From assembly GCF_001654915.1 (NCBI RefSeq), contig NZ_LXEQ01000027.1: DNA of 64,000 bases; one strand, 5' to 3'. The stretch's first letter is position 1; each line of letters opens with the position of its first letter. Position numbers and translations under genes: made by a program. The DNA is from Buttiauxella ferragutiae (GTDB lineage: Bacteria; Pseudomonadota; Gammaproteobacteria; Enterobacterales; Enterobacteriaceae). The notes under the pieces were generated by a model. That model searched no databases. It saw only the letters and a list, made by a program, of their open reading frames with translations, and was not told the origin of the DNA. Shown here one piece after another: positions 37,298 through 45,086 of the stretch.

Positions 37298-37360
37298 ATA
37301 TGTCTCCCTTTAGGCTGATACAGCTTTCAAACTACCTCATATACTTTTGCTCAAATCTAA

Positions 37361-38080
37361 TCAGGAATAGCCCTTTAAGTCTGATAGTCGCTGTATGAAG
37401 ACCTCGCGCCCAGGACAGAATGAAAGGAAGGACCCTTCCGACCCGTAGGTCATTAATTTTACATCCCGAAAGTCAGGGATAATCAGTTTTGCTCCGCATG
37501 GCATAAGATCCTCTTCCCCAATACCGACACAATAAGCTCCTGCGGCGACAGCGGAAGTTACTCCACTTTTTGAGTCCTCGAAAACGACAGTTTTACTGGG
37601 AGAAATGCCCAAGCGTTCGGCCGCGAGTAGATAAGGATCGGGGAACGGCTTACCACGAGCGACATCATCTCGTTCAACGATCACGGAGATACATGACTCT
37701 GCTCGGAGTAGGGCAATAACACGATCAATTTTGTAGCGCCAGCCGCTAGTCACGATACCAACTGTAATTCCAGCCGAACTTAGCGATGCGATAAGCTCTG
37801 CGACACCAGGAATAGGTTCGCAGTCGGCGGTATTTTCAACATGTATGATGTGTGCCTGGATTTTTTGTTGATCCGAAAGAGGCAAATCATGGAAAAGGGC
37901 CCGGATGGTATGTGGGCCAGGCTGGCCATGTATATGTTTGATGATTTCTGCTTCAGTGATCTGGCGCCCGTACATCTGGGCTGCCTCACGCCATCCTTGC
38001 TCGATAACAGCTTTTGAGTCGATAAGAACGCCGTCCATGTCAAACAGAACTGCCCCAACCTTTTCTGTAAGCTCAACCAT
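37361..38080 (-). CDS. HAD-superfamily phosphatase (beta-phosphoglucomutase/DOG subfamily)
   Basis: The 239-residue protein starts at MVELTEKVG; GGAG nine bases upstream lies over the hypF stop. All four HAD motifs are present: DMDGVLIDS, VTSGW, Lys in RGKPFPDPYLLAAERLG and FEDSKSGVTSA. The cap segment HIHGQPGPHTIRALF resembles sugar- and glycerol-phosphate phosphatases of the GPP/DOG/YfbT group. The substrate is likely a small sugar or polyol phosphate but is not determined. It is fourth in the operon, four bases after hypF. Confidence 0.82.
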   Translation of the reverse strand: MVELTEKVGAVLFDMDGVLIDSKAVIEQGWREAAQMYGRQITEAEIIKHIHGQPGPHTIRALFHDLPLSDQQKIQAHIIHVENTADCEPIPGVAELIASLSSAGITVGIVTSGWRYKIDRVIALLRAESCISVIVERDDVARGKPFPDPYLLAAERLGISPSKTVVFEDSKSGVTSAVAAGAYCVGIGEEDLMPCGAKLIIPDFRDVKLMTYGSEGSFLSFCPGREVFIQRLSDLKGYS

Positions 38081-38084
38081 ATTT

Positions 38085-40460
38085 TTAATCTCCATTATTA
38101 TGCTGTGTTTCACGCTTAACTTGAGCAGCGGCGACAACCACTTGTCCCAATGAAATACCGCCATCATTAGTGGGAACTAATTGATGAAAATACGGTTTTA
38201 TTCCGTGCGCCTCCAGGCTATTTAAGGTATTTACCAGAATGAATTCATTACAAAAAACGCCACCGCTCAACACAATTTGCTTTATTCCAAATTGCTTAAT
38301 AAGGCGTAAACAAACTTCACAGATGATATCTACAACCGTAGAGTGGAAGCGTCGGCTCAGCTCAGATATATCGGGGATTGGTTGACTCAACTGGTGCGCC
38401 AATTCTCTGATAAGAGGTCGATAGTCCACTACCAGACAACCTTCATTATTTTCAACAATATACTCAAGTGGCCTGGCCATATGAAAGTCACGCTGTAATA
38501 GTGCTTCCATTTCGATTGCAGCCTGTCCTTCATACTCGACTTCGGTGCAGATGCCCATCAGTGAGGAAATACCATCGAATAAACGACCCATGCTGGAGGT
38601 CGTTGGGGAGTTAATCTTTTTTATGGCCATTTTGGAAAATATTTCACGTCTTTGTTCAGAGAGGGCGTTAATAGCGGGTATATCAATTTTTGTCAGATTT
38701 TCACCAAATGCTTCTACAAGAAGTGAAATGGCGATGCGGATTGGCTCTTCCACTGCTTTATCGCCACCAAGCAGAAGCATTGGTCGCAAATGTCCAACGC
38801 GTGTGAATCCTTCAGCATCTCCAAGAAGGAATTCTCCACCCCAGATCGTTCCGTCAGTGCCATAGCCGGTGCCGTCGAAAACTACTCCGATTGTTTGGCC
38901 TGAAAGTCCGTTTTCTGCCATGCAGGAAACCATGTGAGCATGGTGATGCTGGACTTGGACGACACGTATCTCTGATTGTTCGATAGCATTTCGAGTCGAG
39001 CGGAATGCAGGATGCAGATCGCAGGCAAGCGTTCCTGCTTTTACTCCCAATAGTTCTTGCATGTGCCTGGCGCAGTCGATGTGTGACCGGAATGTTGCAT
39101 CATTTTTCAGATCGCCAATATGCTGGCTGATGAATACTTGCTTGCCCTTACTGATGCTAACGGTCGTTTTTAGCTCAGCACCAAGAGCTATCACCGAACC
39201 AACTGAATAAGGTAAATGAATAGGGTATGGAGCAAAGCCTCGCGAGCGGCGAAGAAAAAATACTTGAGGTACATTCTTTCCTTCAAGGACTATTCCACGG
39301 ACTACAGAATCATCTATACGCGTACGGATGTCTCGATCATTCAGTACAAAGTAGTCTGCAATCTCTCCTAATTGTTCAATAGCTATAGGGTTTTCGAACA
39401 CAATAGGATGCCCGGAAAGATTACCACTGGTCATGACCAAAACAGGTAGAGCAGGATCTTCAAGCAGTAGATGTTGCAATGGTGTGGATGGGAGCATCAC
39501 TCCTAAGTTTGGATTACGAGGGGCGATCTCTTCCAATAAAGAGATTGCTGTTGGATGTTTACGCAAAAGCACTATGGGCCTTTGGACGCTTTCAAGAAGC
39601 TCTTCATCATGCTGGTTTATTAATACCCAGCTAGCAGCGCTGAGTGTGTTAGCAACCATCACAGCGAAGGGTTTTGCATCTCGGTGTTTGCGACGCCGTA
39701 GTTCCCGTACTGCAGCTTCGTTGCTGGCATCAACAACTAAGTGAAATCCACCGAGACTTTTGATAGCAACAATAGCCCCTTCACGTAATCTGGATATGAC
39801 ATAGCGCACCACATCATCAGTGATAATTGAATTCCCTGCTTTATCAGTTAGCTGAAGATGTGGTCCGCAAGACTGGCACGCATTTGGTTGAGCATGGTAA
39901 CGACGATCTTCAATATCAATATATTCACGATTACATTCTGGGCACATCGCAAATGCACGCATAGTACTTTTGGACCGGTCATATGGCATGCCAAGGATGA
40001 TTGAGTAGCGTGGTCCACAATTAGTACAATTAATGAATGCATAACGGTAACGACGATCGCCAGGATCGCGCATTTCCCGCAAACAGTCTTCACAAACGTT
40101 TGAGTCAGGCGGGATGATGGTGTTCATATTCGCAAGATCCTGACTCTTACGAATATCAAAGCTATGATAATTAGGTGCAATTTCGTCAATCTGTACTTCG
40201 AAGACGTCGATAATTTTAGCCAGAGGTGGTGGATCTAATTCCAACTCAGTAATGAAATTTTTGATAGCGTCTGAAGGCGCTTGTAATTCGAGCAACACCC
40301 CTTCTGAATCGTTGAGAACCCATCCAGTGATGCGATGAGTACGTGCCAGACGATGAACAAAAGGCCGGAAACCGACCCCTTGTACAATCCCACAAACTCG
40401 ATAACGGCGTGTTTGAAGTAATGCCAATTTTTCAGCAGAGTCTGGGAAGTTCAGCACCAT
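38085..40460 (-). CDS. hypF: Carbamoyltransferase HypF
   Basis: The 791-residue protein has all HypF domains in order: acylphosphatase (RVCGIVQGVGFRPFVHRLA, residues 20-105), a zinc-finger region with perfect CX2CX18CX2CX24CX2CX18CX2C spacing from Cys123, a YrdC-like domain (about 215-390) and a Kae1-like carbamoyltransferase domain with VQHHHAHM, DGTGYGTDGTIWGGE and TNDGGISLGQ. HypF makes carbamoyl-adenylate from carbamoyl phosphate and ATP and transfers the carbamoyl to HypE. It overlaps hypE by 29 bases. No hydrogenase, hypA-D or hyc/hyb gene is nearby, so its role may differ from hydrogenase maturation. Confidence 0.92.
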   Translation of the reverse strand: MVLNFPDSAEKLALLQTRRYRVCGIVQGVGFRPFVHRLARTHRITGWVLNDSEGVLLELQAPSDAIKNFITELELDPPPLAKIIDVFEVQIDEIAPNYHSFDIRKSQDLANMNTIIPPDSNVCEDCLREMRDPGDRRYRYAFINCTNCGPRYSIILGMPYDRSKSTMRAFAMCPECNREYIDIEDRRYHAQPNACQSCGPHLQLTDKAGNSIITDDVVRYVISRLREGAIVAIKSLGGFHLVVDASNEAAVRELRRRKHRDAKPFAVMVANTLSAASWVLINQHDEELLESVQRPIVLLRKHPTAISLLEEIAPRNPNLGVMLPSTPLQHLLLEDPALPVLVMTSGNLSGHPIVFENPIAIEQLGEIADYFVLNDRDIRTRIDDSVVRGIVLEGKNVPQVFFLRRSRGFAPYPIHLPYSVGSVIALGAELKTTVSISKGKQVFISQHIGDLKNDATFRSHIDCARHMQELLGVKAGTLACDLHPAFRSTRNAIEQSEIRVVQVQHHHAHMVSCMAENGLSGQTIGVVFDGTGYGTDGTIWGGEFLLGDAEGFTRVGHLRPMLLLGGDKAVEEPIRIAISLLVEAFGENLTKIDIPAINALSEQRREIFSKMAIKKINSPTTSSMGRLFDGISSLMGICTEVEYEGQAAIEMEALLQRDFHMARPLEYIVENNEGCLVVDYRPLIRELAHQLSQPIPDISELSRRFHSTVVDIICEVCLRLIKQFGIKQIVLSGGVFCNEFILVNTLNSLEAHGIKPYFHQLVPTNDGGISLGQVVVAAAQVKRETQHNNGD

Positions 40461-41478
40461 AAAGTTCCTCGATTGTTGTCAGGGAGCCATCCGATTCCAC
40501 CATTTGAACAACCGGCTGAGAGAAAGCTTCAACTTCACCAATAATTTTTGCCTCTTTTCCGCAAGGATCTTCATGCAGCAACTCTAAAACCTTATCCGCT
40601 ACGTCGGGTTCGACAAAGAGACATAAACAACCTTCATTGGCCAGATTAATCACATTCACACCTAGCATGTCGGCAGCCATAGCGGCCTCCGGAAGTACTG
40701 GCAGTGCTAGTTTACTAAAACGAATCGCACAATTTGTCGCACGCGCATGCTCATGCAGCACCGCAGATAGGCCACCGCGAGTAACGTCGCGCATTGAAGC
40801 AATCTTGCCGGCCGGCACGTTATTCAATACGTTATCAATCATATGATTAAGTGGTGCGCAATCGCTCAAAACCTTACGTTCAAAGCCCAGGCCTTCGCGA
40901 ATTGATAGAAGGTGAATAGAATGATTTCCGATGTAGCCGCTAAGGATGATTTTTTGCCCGGGACGAACGTTGCGGATAGAAAGTGAGTGGTGTCTCATTA
41001 CCCCGATGCCAGCAGTATTGATGAAAAGTCTGTCAGCTTCTCCTTTTCCCACAACCTTCGTGTCACCAGCGACGATCTTGACTCCTGCTGAATGAGCTGT
41101 TTCACGAACTGACTCAATTATTTTGAGCAGTTCAGATATTGGCATACCCTCTTCGATAATAAGGCTCAGTGTGATGTAGAGCGGGCGAGCACCACTTACC
41201 GCCAGATCATTCACGGTGCCGCATACGGCAATTTTACCAATGTCACCATTTCCGAAGATAAGTGGAGTCACTACAAAAGAATCCGTAGTGAATGCAATGC
41301 GGTTAGAGGGTAACTCTAGTAATGCACTGTCTTCCATGGTACCAAGATAAGCGTCACCTAAAGTCTCAGCTATTTCCTCCACAAGCTCACGACTAAGCTT
41401 TGCGCCAGTGCCGTGATCCAGAACCACAATTTCCTGCGAACGACTAACCTGAGGAGTCTGTACGTTAGCTTTACTCAT
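40432..41478 (-). CDS. hypE: Carbamoyl dehydratase HypE
   Basis: The 348-residue PurM/SelD-like ATPase shows LDHGTGAKLSRELVEEI, FTTDSFVVTP, VAGDTKVVGKGEAD and MRDVTRGGLSAVLHE, and it ends exactly in PRLC. The final cysteine is the residue that HypF carbamoylates and HypE dehydrates with ATP to thiocyanate, the source of hydrogenase CN ligands. The catalytic terminus is thus preserved. Its ATG overlaps the stop of the upstream cysteine hydrolase (ATGA), and its own end overlaps hypF by 29 bases, so the three are translationally coupled. GC and codon use look poorer in GC than the core genes. Confidence 0.92.
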   Translation of the reverse strand: MSKANVQTPQVSRSQEIVVLDHGTGAKLSRELVEEIAETLGDAYLGTMEDSALLELPSNRIAFTTDSFVVTPLIFGNGDIGKIAVCGTVNDLAVSGARPLYITLSLIIEEGMPISELLKIIESVRETAHSAGVKIVAGDTKVVGKGEADRLFINTAGIGVMRHHSLSIRNVRPGQKIILSGYIGNHSIHLLSIREGLGFERKVLSDCAPLNHMIDNVLNNVPAGKIASMRDVTRGGLSAVLHEHARATNCAIRFSKLALPVLPEAAMAADMLGVNVINLANEGCLCLFVEPDVADKVLELLHEDPCGKEAKIIGEVEAFSQPVVQMVESDGSLTTIEELYGAELPRLC

Positions 41479-42074
41479 GCTCGACTCCCTGTACCGCGCT
41501 CTGGGAGATCATCACTTTTATTCAGCAAAGAGAGAATTTCTGTAGAAGGTGCTACGGTTGCGCAATATCCTGCGAGCCACTCAAGTGCGCGATCAGTATC
41601 TTCTGTCGTCGGTGAAAATACGCAGTCATCAGGGACCCAGACGTTATAGCCTCTAAAGAATGCATCTGCGGCTGTAGTCTGGACGCAAACATGGGTTTGT
41701 AGCCCGGTAACGACTACGGTTTTGACTCCGAGTCTCTGGAGCGTGTTATCCAACTCGGTTTCGAAAAATCCGCTATCTCGGCTTTTGACAACAACCAGAT
41801 CTGAGGGGTGGTGAATAATATCGATCAGCTGATTGCCTGGTGTGCCTGCAATCGCTGGAATTCCCGCCGCGCGATTTTGGTATCGGCGTTGTACCGCTGG
41901 GTCATTAGGGTCATGGATGAGTTGTAAATGTATGACCAATTGACCTGCTTTCCGAATACCGTCAAGAAACATGTTGAATTGCTTCAGCTTACGTTCGAGT
42001 TCTTGCGCGTCAGTCGTTATTTTGTAGGTAAATTCGTACTGTAAATCATTGGTGAGTACGGCAACATTTGACAT
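41475..42074 (-). CDS. Isochorismatase-superfamily cysteine hydrolase
   Basis: The 199-residue protein starts at MSNVAVLTNDLQYEF, with AAGGA eight bases upstream; an ATG two codons earlier is too close to it. The catalytic triad of the superfamily is seen as Asp10 (TNDLQYEF), Lys97 (VVVKSRDSGFFET) and Cys130 (QTHVCVQTTAADA). Members hydrolyse amide or carbamoyl bonds (nicotinamidase, N-carbamoylsarcosine amidase, ureidoacrylate hydrolase) or isochorismate. As first gene of an operon with the carbamoyl enzymes HypE and HypF, a carbamoyl or nitrile-derived substrate is attractive, but this is inference. Confidence 0.85.
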   Translation of the reverse strand: MSNVAVLTNDLQYEFTYKITTDAQELERKLKQFNMFLDGIRKAGQLVIHLQLIHDPNDPAVQRRYQNRAAGIPAIAGTPGNQLIDIIHHPSDLVVVKSRDSGFFETELDNTLQRLGVKTVVVTGLQTHVCVQTTAADAFFRGYNVWVPDDCVFSPTTEDTDRALEWLAGYCATVAPSTEILSLLNKSDDLPERGTGSRA

Positions 42075-42128
42075 ATTCATATTCCTTTATGTGTATAAGC
42101 TATCAGTAGATACAATTATTTCCTTTAG

Positions 42129-42143
42129 ACCAATAAATTTGGT
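42129..42143. promoter_or_regulatory. Candidate LysR-type binding dyad in the hydrolase-lysR gap
   Basis: ACCAA and TTGGT form a five-base dyad with a five-base spacer in the 247-base divergent gap (42075-42321). The gap is strongly AT-rich. Location about 55 bases upstream of the hydrolase start suits a LysR site, but the match is short and unproven. Confidence 0.35.
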
Positions 42144-42321
42144 AATAATATATTCAGGATAATAATGAATGTGGCTTTCGGGTTAGCATTACTTTAAACA
42201 ATAATTTCAAATACACTTCCTCGTAACATGTTCCCTTGTTTATGAGTTATATTACTCACCATGCCACTAACAATGGTCAGCTGTATAATTCCAATTTTTT
42301 GTATTTTGATAGAAGGTTAGA

Positions 42322-43185
42322 ATGGATATCAAACTGCTGCGTGCATTCATTACGTTGGCCGATACGGGGAACTATCATGCTGCGTCGGAAATTCTCTATC
42401 TTACTCAACCAACATTAACTAAACAGATTCAGGCTCTGGAGCATTTGCTAGGCACAAGTCTTTTTCAGCGAGGACGTTACGGCGCAAAATTAACAATTTC
42501 TGGAAAGCAACTTTATCCCTGTGCCGGTGACTTATTAAAGCAGTATGACGAATTTCTGATACATGCCCTTAATATACAGAAACTTGATCTGAATAAATTG
42601 GCGCTTGGTTTTGGTATATCCTCATTTCAAATTGCACCAGCATGTGTAAATATTCTTCGTGAGCAACATCCGAATGCTGAAGTATCTCTCAGCAATATTC
42701 CGTCCAGCGTGCAATCCCGAATGCTGTTAGAGGGGCAACTACAGGCTGGGTTTATCCGTTTGCCAGTAGCCCATCCACTTAGGGCCACCGTATTAATGGA
42801 AGAAAAATTAGTGCTGGCAGTTCCCTCGGGGACAAGGGTTGATAGCTCAAATATTCAGCATTTACTGAATAGGTACCAACTATTGCAAGTTAATTCACTT
42901 CGTGAACCTTGTTTGGCTGGACAAGTTGACTCTTTTCTCAAAGAAAATAATCTTACGGCCAGTTCTACATTAGCTACTGATGATATTCATAGCTTGCTCG
43001 CACTAATTGCCGGAGGTAATGGCGTTGCTTTACTACCGCAAAGTGTCAGTCATTTTCTGCCAACTGGAGTAACGCTGGTACAACTTGAAGCCAGGCACAG
43101 TGGATGGCAGATTGGTATCGCGTGGAATCCACAAATTCAGAACGTGCTAAGGGATAAGTTTTTACAGATTGTATTTCAAGAGTAA
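42322..43185 (+). CDS. LysR-family transcriptional regulator
   Basis: The 287-residue protein has an N-terminal winged helix (MDIKLLRAFITLADTGNYHAASEILYLTQPTLTKQIQALEHLLGTSLF) and a LysR substrate-binding domain of usual length, with GGNGVALLPQSV near the C-terminus. It is divergent from the cysteine hydrolase-hypE-hypF-HAD-EIIA operon, the usual position of a LysR regulator controlling it. The gene is AT-rich compared with the core. The effector is not known. Confidence 0.88.
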   Translation: MDIKLLRAFITLADTGNYHAASEILYLTQPTLTKQIQALEHLLGTSLFQRGRYGAKLTISGKQLYPCAGDLLKQYDEFLIHALNIQKLDLNKLALGFGISSFQIAPACVNILREQHPNAEVSLSNIPSSVQSRMLLEGQLQAGFIRLPVAHPLRATVLMEEKLVLAVPSGTRVDSSNIQHLLNRYQLLQVNSLREPCLAGQVDSFLKENNLTASSTLATDDIHSLLALIAGGNGVALLPQSVSHFLPTGVTLVQLEARHSGWQIGIAWNPQIQNVLRDKFLQIVFQE

Positions 43186-43344
43186 TTAATCATCGTTATA
43201 TAAAATAATAAGCTGAAAAAATTATTTTATAGCATCAAGCATAGTGCCGTGTCCCTAAATTCCACGTGGGTAATCAACGATAAAATTTTCGATAATATGC
43301 AGATCTTCCTGGTTTATATTCCAGCAAAGTGTGCAATCAATCCC

Positions 43345-43371
43345 AAAAGGGGAGCATTTGCTCCCCTTTTT
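43345..43371. terminator. Terminator between lysR and the SDR gene
   Basis: AAAAGGGGAGCA and TGCTCCCCTTTT form a near-perfect stem with T residues on the right and A residues on the left, between convergent genes. It separates the hypEF island from the sugar-oxidation cluster. Confidence 0.88.
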
Positions 43372-43373
43372 CC

Positions 43374-44156
43374 TTACGCATCGTCCTCATCCTGCATAAT
43401 CGCACTGCGCCCGCCATCCATCACAATTGTCGTTCCGGCAATAAACCCGGCTTTATCGCTGGATAAGAACAGGCACAAATCGCCGACTTCCTCGGCACGC
43501 CCAATGCGGCCTACCGGGTGTTTGCGAATAGTTTTGTCGCGGGCGGCTTTGCCATCGGCATGCGAGTCAAACCAGACCTGATTGCCGTCGGTGTCGATAA
43601 AACCAGGCGCGATACCCACGGTGCGAATTTCTGGCCCCCATTCGATAGTCAGGCTTTGCACCAGTGAAAGCAGGGCGCGCTTGCTGATGTTATACGGCGC
43701 GCAGCCAGGCATGGTTGAAAACGCATGATTCGAGGTGATCACCAGGATCGTCCCTTTGCTTTTTTGCAGCGCCGGGCGGGCGCATTTCGCCAGATACCAG
43801 TGCGATCGCAAGTTCAGATCGAAGTTATGCGCCCAATCGCTCTCTTCACAATCGATCCCTTTAAAGACGTTTTTACCGGCGTTAGACACCACCACATCAA
43901 TGCGCCCAAAAAGCTTTTCGGCATCAATAACGAATTGCTTAATAGACTCCGTTTTGGTCACGTCGACGGAAAAATAGAAATAGCGTTCGGGATATTCAGC
44001 CAGCATTTTTTGGGCATTTGGCGCTCTTTCCAGCGCTGAAAAAGCACAACCGATAACAATATCGCCATTGCTCAGAAAGGTCTGTGCAATGGCCTGGCCG
44101 ATACCCTGGCTGGTTCCGGTAACAATCACAACGCGTGCTGATTTTTGACTGCTCAT
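43374..44156 (-). CDS. SDR-family oxidoreductase, probable sugar dehydrogenase
   Basis: The 260-residue classical short-chain dehydrogenase has the cofactor loop TGTSQGIG (residues 13-20), NAG in VVVSNAGKN, catalytic Ser in VITSNHAF and YNISK as YxxxK, then APGFIDTD. Such enzymes oxidise sugars, polyols or keto-acids with NAD(P). As last gene of a cluster holding a lactonase, dehydratase, kinase and aldolase it is a reasonable sugar (for example galactose) 1-dehydrogenase, but SDR substrate cannot be read from sequence. Confidence 0.85.
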   Translation of the reverse strand: MSSQKSARVVIVTGTSQGIGQAIAQTFLSNGDIVIGCAFSALERAPNAQKMLAEYPERYFYFSVDVTKTESIKQFVIDAEKLFGRIDVVVSNAGKNVFKGIDCEESDWAHNFDLNLRSHWYLAKCARPALQKSKGTILVITSNHAFSTMPGCAPYNISKRALLSLVQSLTIEWGPEIRTVGIAPGFIDTDGNQVWFDSHADGKAARDKTIRKHPVGRIGRAEEVGDLCLFLSSDKAGFIAGTTIVMDGGRSAIMQDEDDA

Positions 44157-44180
44157 TTCGTTAACCTCAAAAAGCTAAGC

Positions 44181-45086
44181 TTAGAGTTGGAATTCGTTCA
44201 GGAAGCGATCAAGGGTCTGATGGTCTTCCGTAGAAAGCTGCCAGCCCGGCTTGCGGCAATAATCGCTGGCAATAATCCCACGTCGTTGCAGCAGGGTTTT
44301 CTCAACCTGAATGATGTATTCGCAGTGCGTCATCCAGCGCTGGATATACGGCAACAACGCCTGATGTAACGCCTCGGCTTGCGCCGTTTCGCCCCGTTGC
44401 CAGTGCTGGTAAATCCGCACATAAACCTCGGTAAACGAACAACCCGGCATCACACCTTTTCCGCCTGCCGCCAGCATTTGCAGCATATACAGCCCGGCAT
44501 AACCGTTCAGCACGCTGGCCTGTGGTGCCAGTTTCAGAAACTCGCGGGTGTAGTCTACGGGCGGGTTACACTCGATTTTGAATACCGCATGCGGATAACG
44601 AGCCGCGACAGTTGCCAGTTGTTCCGGCGTAATCGGCAGGCCGGTTTCACCCGGCGCGTACTGAACCATGACCGGAATATCCACCGCTTCCAGCACGGCA
44701 AAAATATGTTCCTGAATGGCCTGTGGATTAGGGCTAAGGAAGAACGGTGGCAGTAGCATCAGCGCATCCACACCTAATTTGGCGTAGTCACGCGCACGTT
44801 TTATCGCCAGCTCAGTGCTGTGATCGGTCACCGACATCGCCCGATAAAGCGGGCTTCCTGCCAGCGTCGAGACAAACATTTGTGCCAGCCGATCACGTTC
44901 CTGATCGTGCAATTTCGGGAATTCACTGGCGATGCCAAACAGCGTGGTGCCTTGCGCTCCGCTGGTGGAAAGATGCTCCAGCAGGCGCACAAAACTGTGT
45001 TCGTCAATTTCACCCGCAGGCGTAAACGGCATCGCGGTAATGGGATTCACGCCACCGATGTCTTGCGCCGTATAGTGCTTAGTCAT
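44181..45086 (-). CDS. DHDPS/NAL-family aldolase (2-keto-3-deoxy sugar acid type)
   Basis: The 301-residue protein shows the class I pyruvate aldolase fold: GGVNPITAMPFTPAGEIDEHSF, the GTTLFGIASEFPKL block replacing GTTGE, and the Schiff-base lysine in AVFKIECNPP. The tyrosine equivalent lies in VMVQYAPGETG. Related enzymes cleave 2-keto-3-deoxy-gluconate/galactonate or -pentonate to pyruvate and an aldehyde. It starts at the TGA of the dehydratase gene (TGATG), so the two are coupled. A lysine biosynthesis role is unlikely in this context. Confidence 0.85.
   Translation of the reverse strand: MTKHYTAQDIGGVNPITAMPFTPAGEIDEHSFVRLLEHLSTSGAQGTTLFGIASEFPKLHDQERDRLAQMFVSTLAGSPLYRAMSVTDHSTELAIKRARDYAKLGVDALMLLPPFFLSPNPQAIQEHIFAVLEAVDIPVMVQYAPGETGLPITPEQLATVAARYPHAVFKIECNPPVDYTREFLKLAPQASVLNGYAGLYMLQMLAAGGKGVMPGCSFTEVYVRIYQHWQRGETAQAEALHQALLPYIQRWMTHCEYIIQVEKTLLQRRGIIASDYCRKPGWQLSTEDHQTLDRFLNEFQL

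Noticed and set aside
36869..42074. Calling this a hydrogenase maturation locus
   Set aside because: Only hypE and hypF are present. No hypA, hypB, hypC, hypD, hydrogenase subunit or formate-related gene is within the window, and the partners are unrelated to hydrogenase assembly.
44181..45086. Assigning the aldolase as DapA (lysine biosynthesis)
   Set aside because: The GTTLFG motif and the operon with dehydratase, kinase and sugar transporters fit a keto-deoxy sugar acid aldolase. The GTTGE motif of true DapA is not kept.
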